Below are positions 21,348-32,218 of a DNA stretch of 64,000 nucleotides, one piece after another. Each line of letters begins with the position of its first letter. The first letter of the stretch is position 1. The stretch is from Immersiella caudata. Lineage: Eukaryota > Ascomycota > Sordariomycetes > Sordariales > Lasiosphaeriaceae. A program made the translations under genes and the position numbers. The stretch is from assembly GCA_030512335.1 (NCBI GenBank), contig JAULSU010000001.1, positions 1,488,001 through 1,552,000 on the forward strand, in the 5' to 3' direction. The notes beneath the pieces are model-generated. The model saw nothing but the letters and a program-made list of their open reading frames with translations, was not told the origin of the DNA and did not search any database.

Positions 21348-23393
21348 ATGTCTACACCTGTACGAACTTGGACGCCTGGGATAGGGGAAGAGAGGATACA
21401 CCGGCGGTATATGCAAATTCCCAAGAAGCAACAGGCGCTTCTGGACCGCGAAGATGCTTGGTCCAACGGTTTTGCTGAGATCCCGGAAGAGGTTTTGACG
21501 GCTCTTCAGAGCGCAGTCGTGCAGAAATCAGTTTCAAAAGGGCTAGCTCCAGCACCAGTTCAAGCACGAGCAGCAGAGAAGGGCTCGATGCCCCTTCCAG
21601 AAATCCCGACTCCAAGGACGCCGCAGAAAGAAGATCCAACCTCCGGACGGATCTTGCAGTGCTCATCACGGAGTCGGCGACAAAGCCAAGCGGACAGCGA
21701 AGATGCGGGAACTCAACTTTCATGGTCGCCATCACCGGTGCGCTCTGTTCGACGATCCAGTCGACGGCTGAGTCTCGCGGATGAACAGCCGGGGCCTGCA
21801 CCATATTTACCCATCCCCGCCGCCTCAAGCCCTCCCCATTCAAATCGTCTAACGAACCAGGCGCTTTCCAAAGCTGTCTACCTCGAAATGGTTGCGTCAA
21901 GCAGTGTGGTGTCAGTTGAGGACGAACCGCTGGTGATCACCAGGGGTAGCGAACAGCAAGGGGCACCTGCACCTGCACCGGCCACCGTGGCTGCGTTGGG
22001 CATTCCCGAGCATACTCCTCCGTCGGCGCAGATTATTCCGTCCACGTTCGCGGGTGGCAGCCCAGCCGGTCCATCGGGTTCGAAACGGCAGCGGCTCATG
22101 AGGCCATTGGCGGACAAGTTCAGTCCTGAGGCCAAACAACCCTCAGGAGTCACAGGCCCGGCCGAATTATCCTCCAACCCCCCACCTTGGCCAGCGTCCC
22201 GGATTCCGGCCTCTTCTCCTCCCAGAGCGCCCATGGTGGACACATCCTCCAGTATACTACCAACCGTTTCCTCAGCAAGTGAACCCCCACCATCCAAGGC
22301 AAGCGTTCAAGCTTCTTCGAAGCCTCAGGTCGACATACAGTGGCCCCAATCAAGCCTTCTCGATGCGATCCCGCCAAACGGCCCTGTGTCACAAGTTCCT
22401 TTTACTGCCTTCATGTTAGCTTATCCCGATTACCCTTGCAGCTCTAGCAGCTTCATGCGCGGTGTTAAGGTCCTCCAGGATGTTCGCAACAAGAAACGCT
22501 TCCCCGTGTTTCTTTTCGACGACCTGTTGCGCGTGTTCTGTGGGGAGTATACGGAGTATATTGCAGCACTTGCTCCGGGTGAAAAACCCCTGACTGTGGT
22601 GCAGTGGTATGTCGAGAATGTCTCAAGTCCTCAGTATACGCGAGGCATTCTCACCAAGGACAACCTTGACTCCATCCTAGCCAACCACGCCGAACCCAAC
22701 CAAGTGGCTCCCGTTCAAGATTGGCGTACCAAAGATGCTGAGCAGGTACGGATAGCAGATGTCGCTTACTCCGCCTTACCCCCCACAACATCCATGAGCA
22801 CCAGCCCCAGGTCCCGGCCATCTCCAACTATATCCGCCCCGCAGACGACCCACGCAGACGAGCTGGCATTTGACCCGATCGAAATCATGGAAAATACACA
22901 ACCAAGACGGCAGTCTCGTCTCCATTCCCCCGATGTTTCCGTTCCTGTCCCTCAGACACCCTTGCTCCCATCCGGCGGAACAAGAAGAACAATAAGTCGA
23001 GAGGATTTCAAATCCACGCCGAGCCACATACAAACTCATATAGACCTCACAATCCCATCCCGCGGAGCGAGAAGGTCACGAAGTCGAGAAGATATCGAAT
23101 CCACAACGAGTTACATGGGAACTCATATAGACCTCACAGCTCCATCCCCTCGGGACACGAAGCGAAAGAGGATGGCAGAGGATTGCACACCTGTCCCAGA
23201 GACACTGCTGAGACCTAGGGATACCAATCGGCCACCAGCTGGAGCCCCAATGTCCACAGACAGTAGAAAGTCTAGGACATCCAGGAACGAGACGCCACAG
23301 CAGCGCTCAGCTCGCTTTCGAGAGTTTGTCGCAAAGAAGATGAAGGAGAGGGGCTCAACGCCTAAAAGCTCGATGGGGGGCAGTGAAAGTTGA
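21348..23393 (+). CDS. unknown 681-residue protein with repeated SIM-like motifs
   Basis: Single exon, ATG to TGA. I do not recognise the family. The N-terminus (about residues 10-60, with IPKKQQALLDREDAW and IPEEVLTAL) and a central block (about 325-450, with FLFDDLLRVFCGEYTEYI and VVQWYVEN) look folded and conserved in kind; the rest is Pro/Ser-rich and probably disordered. Basic clusters GSKRQRL and TKRKRM could be nuclear localisation signals. Near the C-terminus a 29-residue unit is duplicated (about residues 543-600), each copy holding RR-x-x-SRED and THIDLT; IDLT is a typical SUMO-interacting core. A third, truncated unit (SPRDTKRKR) follows. A nuclear scaffold or adaptor role is inference only. 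It is transcribed divergently from fab1. Confidence 0.85.
   Translation: MSTPVRTWTPGIGEERIHRRYMQIPKKQQALLDREDAWSNGFAEIPEEVLTALQSAVVQKSVSKGLAPAPVQARAAEKGSMPLPEIPTPRTPQKEDPTSGRILQCSSRSRRQSQADSEDAGTQLSWSPSPVRSVRRSSRRLSLADEQPGPAPYLPIPAASSPPHSNRLTNQALSKAVYLEMVASSSVVSVEDEPLVITRGSEQQGAPAPAPATVAALGIPEHTPPSAQIIPSTFAGGSPAGPSGSKRQRLMRPLADKFSPEAKQPSGVTGPAELSSNPPPWPASRIPASSPPRAPMVDTSSSILPTVSSASEPPPSKASVQASSKPQVDIQWPQSSLLDAIPPNGPVSQVPFTAFMLAYPDYPCSSSSFMRGVKVLQDVRNKKRFPVFLFDDLLRVFCGEYTEYIAALAPGEKPLTVVQWYVENVSSPQYTRGILTKDNLDSILANHAEPNQVAPVQDWRTKDAEQVRIADVAYSALPPTTSMSTSPRSRPSPTISAPQTTHADELAFDPIEIMENTQPRRQSRLHSPDVSVPVPQTPLLPSGGTRRTISREDFKSTPSHIQTHIDLTIPSRGARRSRSREDIESTTSYMGTHIDLTAPSPRDTKRKRMAEDCTPVPETLLRPRDTNRPPAGAPMSTDSRKSRTSRNETPQQRSARFREFVAKKMKERGSTPKSSMGGSES
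22977..23147 (+). repeat. tandem 87-bp coding duplication
   Basis: Two 84-bp copies (22977-23060 and 23064-23147, period 87 bp) inside the 681-residue gene. They share stretches such as ACTCATATAGACCTCACA exactly. The protein copies share RR, SRED, ST and THIDLT, so the duplication has stayed in frame while other positions diverged. Confidence 0.9.
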
Positions 23394-23601
23394 AGCTACG
23401 CATAGCGATGGTGTACGGGCGCAGTGGACCGGATTTGATGAGGCTTGATGAGTTTCAATGATTATGCGTGTTGATGAAGTATACATAGCATTCATTGGGG
23501 ACGGTAGCATATGCATGTTGAGCGCAGTCACAGTGTTGATGATCATGGCAGCCCGCCTTAAAAGCCTATGGGTATCATTTACATTGGTTGTCTCACTCTC
23601 T

Positions 23602-24116
23602 TCACGCTGAACTTTCCGCTTGCTTCCGTTTGTCCTCTTCCTCGGGCGTCATCGTGCGTAGTTGCAAAGCGTGAATACCACCTTCCATGGCCATCTCGCC
23701 CTTGAGAAGAGAGTAGACAAGTCTGTGTCTAGCCGGTTGCATCTTGGACCGGAAAGCTTCCGAGGTGATGACCAGGCGGAAGTGGGTCTCACGCGACGTG
23801 ACTCCCTCCATGGCCTTGTGGTGAGCGTGAAGATGCGAGTCATTAAAGATCTCGAGCGTCGACGGTTGCAAGGCCGCGGTGATCTGGATGAGGGTGGCGG
23901 CAATATTTGTTCAGCCGCAGCTCACCTCGTTACACCAAATGTGTGTTTTGCTTGGATGTGGGGGTGGGGGTATGGTATGGAACACACCTTTTCCCGGATG
24001 GTGTCCTCGACCGGGGACTGGGAGCTGGAGGGTGATGAGGCCATGCTGGATGATAGCGGGCGTCGCGTCGCTGGTGCTGCTCTCCTCACGAGGCTGAGAG
24101 CGCTATGGCGAAACAT
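23602..24116 (-). CDS. bol1: BolA-like protein, probably mitochondrial
   Basis: BolA proteins work with monothiol glutaredoxins in maturation of [4Fe-4S] proteins in mitochondria. Exons: 23988-24116 and 23602-23883, giving 136 residues. The 104-nt intron (23884-23987; donor GTGTGT, acceptor CCAG) joins VEDTIREK to ITAALQPS, as the family requires. The BolA domain covers about residues 35-120, with FNDSHLHAHH (the HAHH segment bears the conserved His used for cluster binding), ETHFRLVI, and the RHRLVYSLL segment near the end of the fold. The first 25 residues (MFRHSALSLVRRAAPATRR) are basic and Ser/Ala-rich, like a mitochondrial presequence. A second ATG at 24044 could give a shorter cytosolic form. 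It diverges from the ACSF3-like gene. Confidence 0.92.
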
Positions 24117-24860
24117 GGATGGGCCTAGATCGGATGTTTCGTATGATGCCGCTATCAAAAAGCTGCGGTATAGTAGGTATGTACAGTACAGTACCACAAG
24201 CGGGAGGCTTGAATGCTGGGCACGGATGCTGGCGCGGGAGCGTCGTCGGCAGTGAGAATGCCTTGCGCCAAAGGCAGGCCGGCAGAAACGGGTTGTCAAA
24301 AGCCAAGCGAGGCAGCATCAGGGCCCGAGTGGCGGGGCCGGCGTTGCGTTGGCTTTGCAAGGGTTTAGGGGCATAACTTGCGGAGAAAAAAAGGGACGCT
24401 GCTGTAAGCCTAGCTAAGGTAACGACGCGAGGGGAAGGTACGAAGGAAGGAGTTCCCCACGCCTTCTCCATCCCAGCAGGCCCAAAAAAGAAGCAGTTTC
24501 CGTCTCGTCATCCCAGGCCGAAAAAATCAATTTACCGCTGCATCTCCCGGAGAAAGAAGTAGGATGCGCCGGACTCTCAGACCCGGCTCATCAGAAGACA
24601 CCAGGCACGCCAGAGCGGGGAGCGGGCGTGGCTAACGCGTGGAATCCCTGCTATAGTGCGACGCTGTTACCGGCCGAGCCCGCGTGCCTAGTACCCGAGT
24701 AAGCGTGCCTATCGTCGACCGATCCGCGATTGTCAGTGTACGGAGTAGGTTGCTACACTTGTTTTAGAATTTCTCCAGCGTTCGTCCCGATTGCTATAAG
24801 TCCGACAAGACGCCGCCCCGTCTCTGCCCCCCCTTTTCTGGGGGCCCCTCCCTTTCTTCA
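24117..24860. promoter_or_regulatory. divergent promoter region, bol1 and ACSF3-like gene
   Basis: 744 bp between the two start codons. The right part has a pyrimidine-rich leader just before 24861. No TATA box or other assignable site is seen. Both products are predicted to enter mitochondria, so shared regulation is possible but not shown. Confidence 0.55.
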
Positions 24861-26955
24861 ATGTCCTTTGCCTTTGCCCGCGGCGGGATACTTGGACTTG
24901 GAGCCCGGCTGTCAACCACTGCCGCTGCGTGTGCTGCATCCCTCGCCCCAGCTCCCGCCCGAAGCCTGTCCCGAATCCAACCCGCACGCGGTGGCGTAAC
25001 TGGCGTAATCGGCGTTGTTGGTGTTGGATCCGGCGTTGGAATCGTCAGAATGCTGTCCACGCTTCCCCGTCTTCCCGTGTTCGAGGCAATCGCCCGTCAT
25101 GACCCGGACTCGACCGTGGTTGTCCACTCGGGCAGCGGCCGCCGATTCCGGTACGGGGAGCTCCTTGGCGACGTCTGCAGGACCCGGAACCGCCTGTACG
25201 AGGCCGCGGGGAGGTCCGACATCAATGGCGAGCGCATCGCTTTTCTGGTCGAGAACAGTTACGACTATGTAGGTAAGCCGTCATACGTCCCGTCCCCCAC
25301 ATTGCCGATGTCCCCTTGACCCCTCATGAGACCAAAGTTGAGTTAACAAAATACTCCGAAAAGTGACCATCTTGGCAATTCTGGCAGCGAGGTCCATTGC
25401 TGTGCCACTTTCCCCAGCATTTCCAGCACCAGAACTCCAGTACATCTTAAATCATAGCGAGGCGTTGATGCTGTTGTCATCAGCAAAGTTCGCCCAGAAG
25501 GCGCAGGAGGTGCTCAGGACAGAGCTGGATGCACCCCCTATCTACCTGCAGCTCTCCAAGTTCCAGGGTGGCGGGTGTCATCAGAAAGTGTTGTTGGAAA
25601 AGGCAAGCCCTGGGCAGGCGGGCATGATGCTCTACACCTCGGGTACCACTAATAGGCCGGTATGAGTTCTCCTAGCAACTGTAACCTCTGGTGGTTTTGG
25701 CCTTTCTGACACGAGGGATTGGGAACAGAAAGGGGTCCTGCTGCCTCAATCCGTCATGACGGCCCAGGCACGTTCCCTCATCCAAGCATGGGAATATTCC
25801 CCCTCCGACCACCTTCTGCATGTTCTTCCGCTACACCACATCCACGGGACGATCAACGCCGTTTTCACGCCCCTTTTTGCTGGAAGCAGCACCGAGTTCC
25901 TGTTTCCCTTCAATGCGGACGCCGTATGGAAACGCTTTGCCGCCCCCTTCCTCACCCCCGATCAGACACCCGACCCCGACTCCAGATCTTCATTCGGCCG
26001 ACAGGAGAAGATAACCTTCTTTACGGTTGTACCTACGGTCTATTCTAGGTTATTAGCTACGCACAAACTACTGGATCCAGATATGCAGAGCGCCACCCGC
26101 ACCGCTATCAGCCCAGCAAACCTCCGTCTTGCCATATCCGGTTCCGCTGCCTTACCAACCCCCATCAAGCGTGCTTGGTCTGATTTGAGCGGGGGAAACG
26201 TTCTGCTAGAGCGTTTCGGCATGACCGAGGTAGGCATGGCACTCAGTTGTGGATTAGACGTGGCAGACCGCGTAGACGGCTCCGTTGGGTGGCCCCTTCC
26301 CGGCGTTGAAGCACGCCTCGTTGATGTCGACACACACCAAGTCATCGAAAAGGGCCACGAGCGCGACACCGACGGCCGCGAGAGAGTTGGCGAGATCCAG
26401 CTCCGCGGCCCGACCATCTTCGCAGAGTACTGGCGTAACCCCGATGCAACATCCAAAGAATTCGTCGACTCCAAAGACGGTCGCGGTCAATGGTTCAAAA
26501 CCGGTGACGTTGCCGTCCGCCGCCCCGTCGAGACTGCCGGCCGAAGCACCCTTCCCAGTCAGCGCGACTGGACCCGCGGAGATATGTACTTCATCCTCGG
26601 CCGCCGCAGCGCCGACATCATCAAGAGTGGCGGTGAGAAAGTCTCTGCCCTCGAAGTGGAGCGCGAGATGCTCTCACTCCCGCAAGTCTCCGAAGTCGCC
26701 GTGCTTGCCGTTCCCTCCGGAAAGTGGGGCCAAAAGGTCGGCGCCGTCGTCATCCTCGACCGCGACCACCTTCCCGAAGGTCGCTGGACGCCGCTCGACA
26801 TGCGCCGCGCTCTCAAGGGCCGACTCGCCAACTACAAGATCCCCCAGGTGCTCAAGGTCGTTTCGCACATTCCGCGCAATGCCATGGGCAAGATCAACAA
26901 GAAGCAGCTCGTAAAAGATATCTTTCAAGATGAGTTTAGCGGGGATGAGATGTAA
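24861..26955 (+). CDS. acyl-CoA synthetase, ACSF3/malonyl-CoA synthetase-like
   Basis: An adenylate-forming enzyme that activates an acid with ATP and loads it on CoA; the closest type is mitochondrial ACSF3 (malonate/methylmalonate-CoA ligase), though substrate cannot be read from sequence. Exons: 24861-25272, 25364-25659, 25729-26955; introns of 91 and 69 nt with branch-like GTTAAC and CTGAC. Product 644 residues. Motifs: P-loop TSGTTNRPKG (about 229-239), FGMTEVG (about 399-405), TGD (about 494), GRRSADIIKSGGEK (about 527-540) and NAMGKINKK (about 620, catalytic Lys region). The start region is Ala/Arg/Ser-rich and fits a mitochondrial presequence; a later ATG (MLSTLPRLP, residue 64) is an alternative. 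The P-loop has Asn where Gly is commonest, and intron 2 cuts inside it. Confidence 0.93.
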
Positions 26956-27813
26956 CTAGACGGCATCGTGACAAGGGCGAGCATGAAAAGCTTGAAAATT
27001 CCTCGGCGGCGCTTTGGACGATTGGTTTGGTCGGTCGGTTCGGTTTCGTTCGGCATGTGAAAGCATTATCATCGGGTTATCATTGGAACGCTAGAGACCC
27101 TAGGGGGGCGAAAGCTGATAGAGGTGGCATTTTGTATTATAAGGACGTACCTACGCATCTATGCCAAACAAGCTGTCGGGTTGTCGACTTTTCTTCCTGT
27201 GGGAGTGTTTGTCCTGAATACTTTTGTCTCGGTGCCCTTTTGGGGTGGGGCGGGGCGAGCAAGGAAGCTCGATTTGTTTACTTACTCCTATCTTCGCCCG
27301 TGTCAGGCAGCATGAGTGGCAAATTGAGACGGTGGGGGCTATTCAACTCAGAAACTCAAGAACCATGGATCACCTCAGAGCATCAACGGACTCAACTACT
27401 GAATCATCGAACTTTGTAGGGTAAGAAGTCGGCTCTAAATGGGAATCCTGCAAAAGCTATGATAGGAGGTACCTAGGAAAAGGCCCAGCTGCAGAAACGC
27501 CCACGAAAATTCCCCCGCATAAGATGAAATCATGAACAATTACAGAGCGACCCTCTCCACGTCCGGATCCCCCATATCTCGAGGCCCGACAACGCAAGAA
27601 AGCCAACTTTTCAGAGTCGTCCCATTTGTACGAGCCAGAGGTAATCCACATTCGTCATATTCGGTCGTCGCCCGCCACAATCGTATTATCATGGAGATAT
27701 CTATGCTGTTCAGCGGCAAGAGGTGATGTAGGAGTGTAATGCGGTGTCTTGTCGTAGGTAGGGTGTTCAGCCTCGCAGTGTAGAGGCGATGGCTAGAGGG
27801 TGATAGGAAGTTA
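26956..27813. other. intergenic between convergent genes
   Basis: 3' flanks of the ACSF3-like gene (+) and eIF4E (-). Only short, unsupported frames occur. No RNA gene or repeat was seen. Confidence 0.6.
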
Positions 27814-28697
27814 CTAGACTGTGAACTTCGCTTTGGCACGTGTGCTGCCACTATGCGCGCTATCCGTGTGACCGGAGAACTCAACCACCTCGGAAGGAGG
27901 CAGCTTGAGGACGTCCTTGAAGCGCTTGCCGATAGCCTGAAGAATCTCCTTGCCCTTCTCGGGGGACCGGCCCTTGCCACCCGCAATGTCGCCGTCGCCG
28001 CGGCCAGGGATGCTCTTGCCGATGGTGCGAGTCCACACACCGATACGGAAGAAAGCCTTGCGAACGTTGACGACGACACCCATCACCTCACCGTCCTCCT
28101 CGTCCTCGAGCGTCTCACCGATGGCAGCGAGCATAGTATGCAGCCACAACTCATCTATGTTGACGGAGCGCTTGTCCTTGAACTGGTAGGACCACTTGCC
28201 GCCATGCTTGTTCTGGGGGTCCTCCCACTCGGGGCGGACATTCTCCTTGAACAAGTGGTAGTCGGACTTGAGCGCGAGGCCCGATACGGGGGCAATGTTG
28301 TTCTGCAGTCAGGCCAGGTTAGTAAAAGGCCTGCCACAGGGGCGAGGGAAGCAAAGACGGGCAAACGTACGTAGATACCCCAGAACTCCTCAACAGACTC
28401 AAAGGTGATGACCTCCTTCAGCAAATCGTTCCAGTTGTCGCCCTGTCGCGCTGGTCAGCTTTGGGCGGCACGAACAAACAGTCCCACCTAGATGCGGGGC
28501 AACAGGCGGCATACCTTTCCGCTGGCGGGCTTGGTAAACCAGAGTGTCCATCGGTTGGAGAGAGGGTGCTTGACGTTGAAGTTGTCCTTGTCGTGGAAGA
28601 CTGTGACAAGCTTGTTGGGATCCTCCGAGGCGCCAGCATTGACATTGCCGCCCTCAGGCGAAATGGGAATCGTAGTGAGATCGACTTGCTCCGACAT
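27814..28697 (-). CDS. eIF4E: translation initiation factor eIF4E (cap-binding)
   Basis: Binds the 7-methylguanosine cap of mRNA and brings it to eIF4G in the cytoplasm. Exons: 28515-28697, 28371-28442, 27814-28302; introns of 72 and 68 nt with GCTGAC/CTGAC branch sites. The product has 247 residues. The family signature is clear: HPLSNRWTLWFTKP, then W65 in GDNW and W111-E112 in EWEDPQNKHGGKW, which correspond to the two Trp residues that sandwich the cap and the Glu that reads it in human eIF4E. EEFWGIYNNI matches the segment that contacts eIF4G. The C-terminal part contains a Gly/Lys-rich loop (SIPGRGDGDIAGGKGRS), longer than in animals, after WTRTIGK. It shares its upstream region with ssb1. 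Confidence 0.97.
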
Positions 28698-29418
28698 CTT
28701 GAGGGTCGCAGGATGTTGGGACGGCAAGGAAGTGCAAGGAGTTCACAACTGTGGTTATCGTTGTGGTGGGGTTCGCAAAGTTGTTGTCGGGAATGCGACC
28801 GGGAACAGGTGGTTGACGGGATGAGGTGCGGGACGACAGGAAGAAAGACTCAATCAAGGTGTTTGGCAGTGACACTCTGCGCAGCTCTGAAGGGAAAGTG
28901 CGACTTGCTCCAGGCAATAGTCGTTCCGGAAACTTCTGGCGTGGTGATGGCGATGGGGCACCTTTTTTGCGAGTTGTGAAAGCGATCGCAAACTTTCTCT
29001 GAAAAACGTCAGCCACAGCAAATTTCAGGCGAAACCGAAACTGCGGCGCCTACTTAGAGGTCTTGGTCCCCTCACTGTACTAGTAGGCGCGCGCCCAGGC
29101 TATGGCTGGCCAAGATGTTCAGGGTCCAAAGTCCTCGGAGGGGCTGGACTTGATCCATGCCCGGTCACGTGCAAGGCTGGCAAATTCTCGAGTAAGCCGC
29201 TCCCCCAGCGAAACCTGCTGTGCTTCAAGCCAGGGGATTCAGTGGGGGAAAGGTGGGGCTTAGGACCTTGGCATGCAAAAAAAAAGTTCACCGCAATCGA
29301 AAATTTCAAAATTTAAGAACCTACCCGCCTGCCCCACGTCCTATCGGCTTCTCTCTTCTGCGCCAGCTTCACCTCGATCTTCTCAACACATTCCCTCTAC
29401 ACTCACACATCCTTCATC
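28698..29418. promoter_or_regulatory. divergent promoter region, eIF4E and ssb1
   Basis: 721 bp separate the two start codons. Visible items: an E-box CACGTG at 29166-29171; an imperfect heat-shock-element-like block of inverted GAA/TTC units at about 29299-29318; and a strongly pyrimidine-rich leader before the ssb1 ATG (CTTCTCTCTTCTG...). No TATA box. Confidence 0.6.
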
Positions 29419-30156
29419 ATGGCTGACGAGGTTTACGATGGTGCCATTGGCATCGATCTTGGTGAGTTGCGACTAGAGGCGCTGGCTGCGGTCTGCCGCA
29501 GCTGGATGGTTGCCAATCGGGCGCATTTTTCATTTTGTGCTTTGCTGACCGGTGTTTGTGATAATCAGGCACTACCTACTCCTGCGTTGCCACGTACGAG
29601 GGAACCAATGTTGAGATCATCGCCAACGAGCAGGGTAACTTCACTACCCCCTCGTTCGTGTCCTTCACCGACAGCGAGCGTCTGATCGGTGAGGCGGCCA
29701 AGAACCAGGCCGCCATGAACCCGGTCAACACCGTCTTCGATGTCAAGTATGAGCGAGCTTCTACGGACCCGATACCGCACAAATAGCTAACCATCAACCC
29801 AACAGGCGTCTCATTGGTCGCCGCTTCGATGACCCTACCGTCAAGAAGGACATGGAGTCGTGGCCCTTCAAGGTCGTTGATGATGGCAACGGCAACCCCA
29901 AGGTTGAGGTCGAGTACCTCGGCAAGACCTCCTCTTTCTCCCCTCAGGAGATCTCCGCCATGGTCCTCACCAAGGTTAGCGTTGCTGTGTGAACTGACCG
30001 TTTTCTGTTGCTGACCACATTATCGTGCAGATGAAGGAGATTGCCGAGGTGAAGCTCGGCAAGAAGGTTGAGAAGGCTGTCATCACTGTGCCCGCCTACT
30101 TCAACGACAACCAGCGTCAGGCTACCAAGGACGCTGGTGCCATCTCTGGTATGAAC

Positions 30157-30188
<32 letters not shown>

Positions 30189-31656
30189 TGCCATTGCCTA
30201 CGGTCTCGGCTCTGGCAAGTCTGCTAAGGAGCGTAACGTCCTCATCTACGATCTCGGTGGTGGTACTTTCGATGTGTCGCTCCTCAACATCCAGGGTGGT
30301 GTCTTCACCGTCAAGGCTACCGCTGGTGACACCCATCTTGGTGGTCAGGACTTCGATACCAACCTCCTCGACCACTGCAAAAAGGAATTCACTCGGAAAT
30401 CTAAAAAAGAGTAACCCTAATCCTTTCTATCGTTGATGCTAGAAGTTAAGCTGACATTCACCACCAGTCTTTCCTCCGACCCCCGTGCTCTCCGCCGCCT
30501 GAGAACCGCTTGCGAGCGTGCCAAGCGTACCCTCTCCAACGGCGCTCAGACCACCATCGAGATCGACTCGCTCTTCGATGGCGAGGACTTCAACATGCAG
30601 ATCACCCGTGCTCGTTTCGAGGACCTGAACGCCAAGGCCTTCTCTGGTACCCTCGAGCCCGTTGCCCAGGTCCTCAAGGACGCTAGCATCGAGAAGTCCG
30701 GTGTTGATGAGATCGTCCTCGTCGGTGGTTCCACCCGTATCCCCCGTATCCAGAAGCTCCTCAGCGAGTTCTTCGACGGCAAGAAGCTCGAGAAGAGCAT
30801 CAACCCTGACGAGGCCGTTGCCTACGGTGCTGCCGTTCAAGCCGGTATCCTCTCCGGCAAGGCCACCTCCGCCGACACCTCCGACCTTCTCCTCCTCGAT
30901 GTCGTCCCTCTTTCCCTCGGTGTTGCCATGGAGGGCAACATCTTCGCCCCTGTCGTTCCTCGCGGCAGTACTGTCCCTACCCTCAAGAAGAGGTAAATTT
31001 CACAAACTTTGGCCATGGCGCTCGAAGCTAACATCTGTTCAGGACATTCACCACTGTTGCCGACAACCAGCAGACCGTTCAGTTCCCCGTTTACCAGGGT
31101 GAGCGTGTCAACTGCGAGGACAACACTTCCCTTGGCGAATTCACTCTTGCTCCCATCCCTCCCATGAAGGCTGGTGAGCCCGTCCTTGAGGTCGTCTTCG
31201 AGGTCGATGTCAACGGTATCCTCAAGGTTACTGCCACCGAGAAGACCTCAGGCCGCAGCGCCAACATCACCATCTCCAACTCTGTTGGCAAGCTCTCGTC
31301 CACTGAGATCGAGAACATGATCAACGGTAAGCATGACCCCCTCCCTAATTCCGTGCCCGAAAGGCAGTTCCACTGACAACCCCGCAGAGGCCGAGAAGTT
31401 CAAGAGCAACGATGAGGCTTTCAGCAAGCGCTTCGAGGCCAAGCAGCAGCTTGAGGCTTATCTCTCGCGTGTTGAGGAGATCATCTCCGACCCAACACTA
31501 TCCCTCAAGCTCAAGCGTGGCCAGAAGGAGAAGATTGAGCAGTCGCTCAGCGAGGCCATGGGTCAGCTCGAGATTGAGGACTCCACCGCTGATGACCTCA
31601 AGAAGAAGGAGCTTGCCCTCAAGAGGCTGGTCACCAAGGCAATGTCCTCGCGATAA
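29419..31656 (+). CDS. ssb1: ribosome-associated Hsp70 chaperone, Ssb type
   Basis: An ATP-driven chaperone that binds nascent chains at the ribosome with the RAC co-chaperone. Seven exons: 29419-29461, 29569-29746, 29806-29974, 30031-30410, 30468-30992, 31043-31326, 31388-31656; introns 50-107 nt, each with clear GT/AG and mostly CTRAC branch sites. Product 615 residues, close to yeast Ssb (613). ATPase motifs: GIDLGTTYSCVA (11-22), IYDLGGGTFDVS, VLVGGSTRIPRIQ. Substrate-binding domain with KATAGDTHLGGQDFD just before. Ssb rather than Ssa is indicated by the N-terminus MADEVYDGAIGIDLG, by NEQGNFTTPSFV, and by the absence of a C-terminal EEVD: it ends KRLVTKAMSSR. There is no ER or mitochondrial signal. 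Confidence 0.97.
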
Positions 31657-32218
31657 GTGCAGAAAGAAGTCCCGGGCGTGCGGTTCACCTTCACCTCGGG
31701 TGGGGCGCGATATAGGCGGGATGTATAGGCGGGATTCTGAGGAGATACGATCTGGGCCGAAGTCGGTCTGGCAGGAGGCGTCTTCATCTCGGTTTTGGGA
31801 GCGGGACATGAGGTTTTCAGCGCCCAGCAACTGTCGAGCTGCATTTCTGCTTCAGTCATTCCCGGGTGAGGGAAATGGCCAAGATTGACGACACGGATTT
31901 TCTTTTTTATCGCTTGGCTCGCTACGATGACCATCTCATGACCAAAACTCCTCGGCGCAATGCATTGTAGACTAGGGGGTTAATCTAAAAGTTCTAAACA
32001 TTTAACTGGTACGCTTTGATAAAATAGTCCCCTGTGACCTGAGTCAAGTCAAAGAGTCCCTGACATTTGTCTTGATGTCGTCAAATCAGGTGTTTGAAGA
32101 ATGCAGTAAGGCCTCTCAGTGCCAGAAGCAGGCCTACCTACCTTGAACATTTGGAGGCATTGTACGTGGCTTCGTATGCCTCTCAAGCATGGCCTTGCTC
32201 CTTCCAGTCATTTTGAAA
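31657..32218. other. ssb1 3' flank and edge of 21-bp array
   Basis: The ssb1 3' UTR probably ends before about 32000. From about 32109 (AGGCCTCTCAG...) scattered GGCCT units resemble the neighbouring 21-bp repeat but are out of register. Confidence 0.5.
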
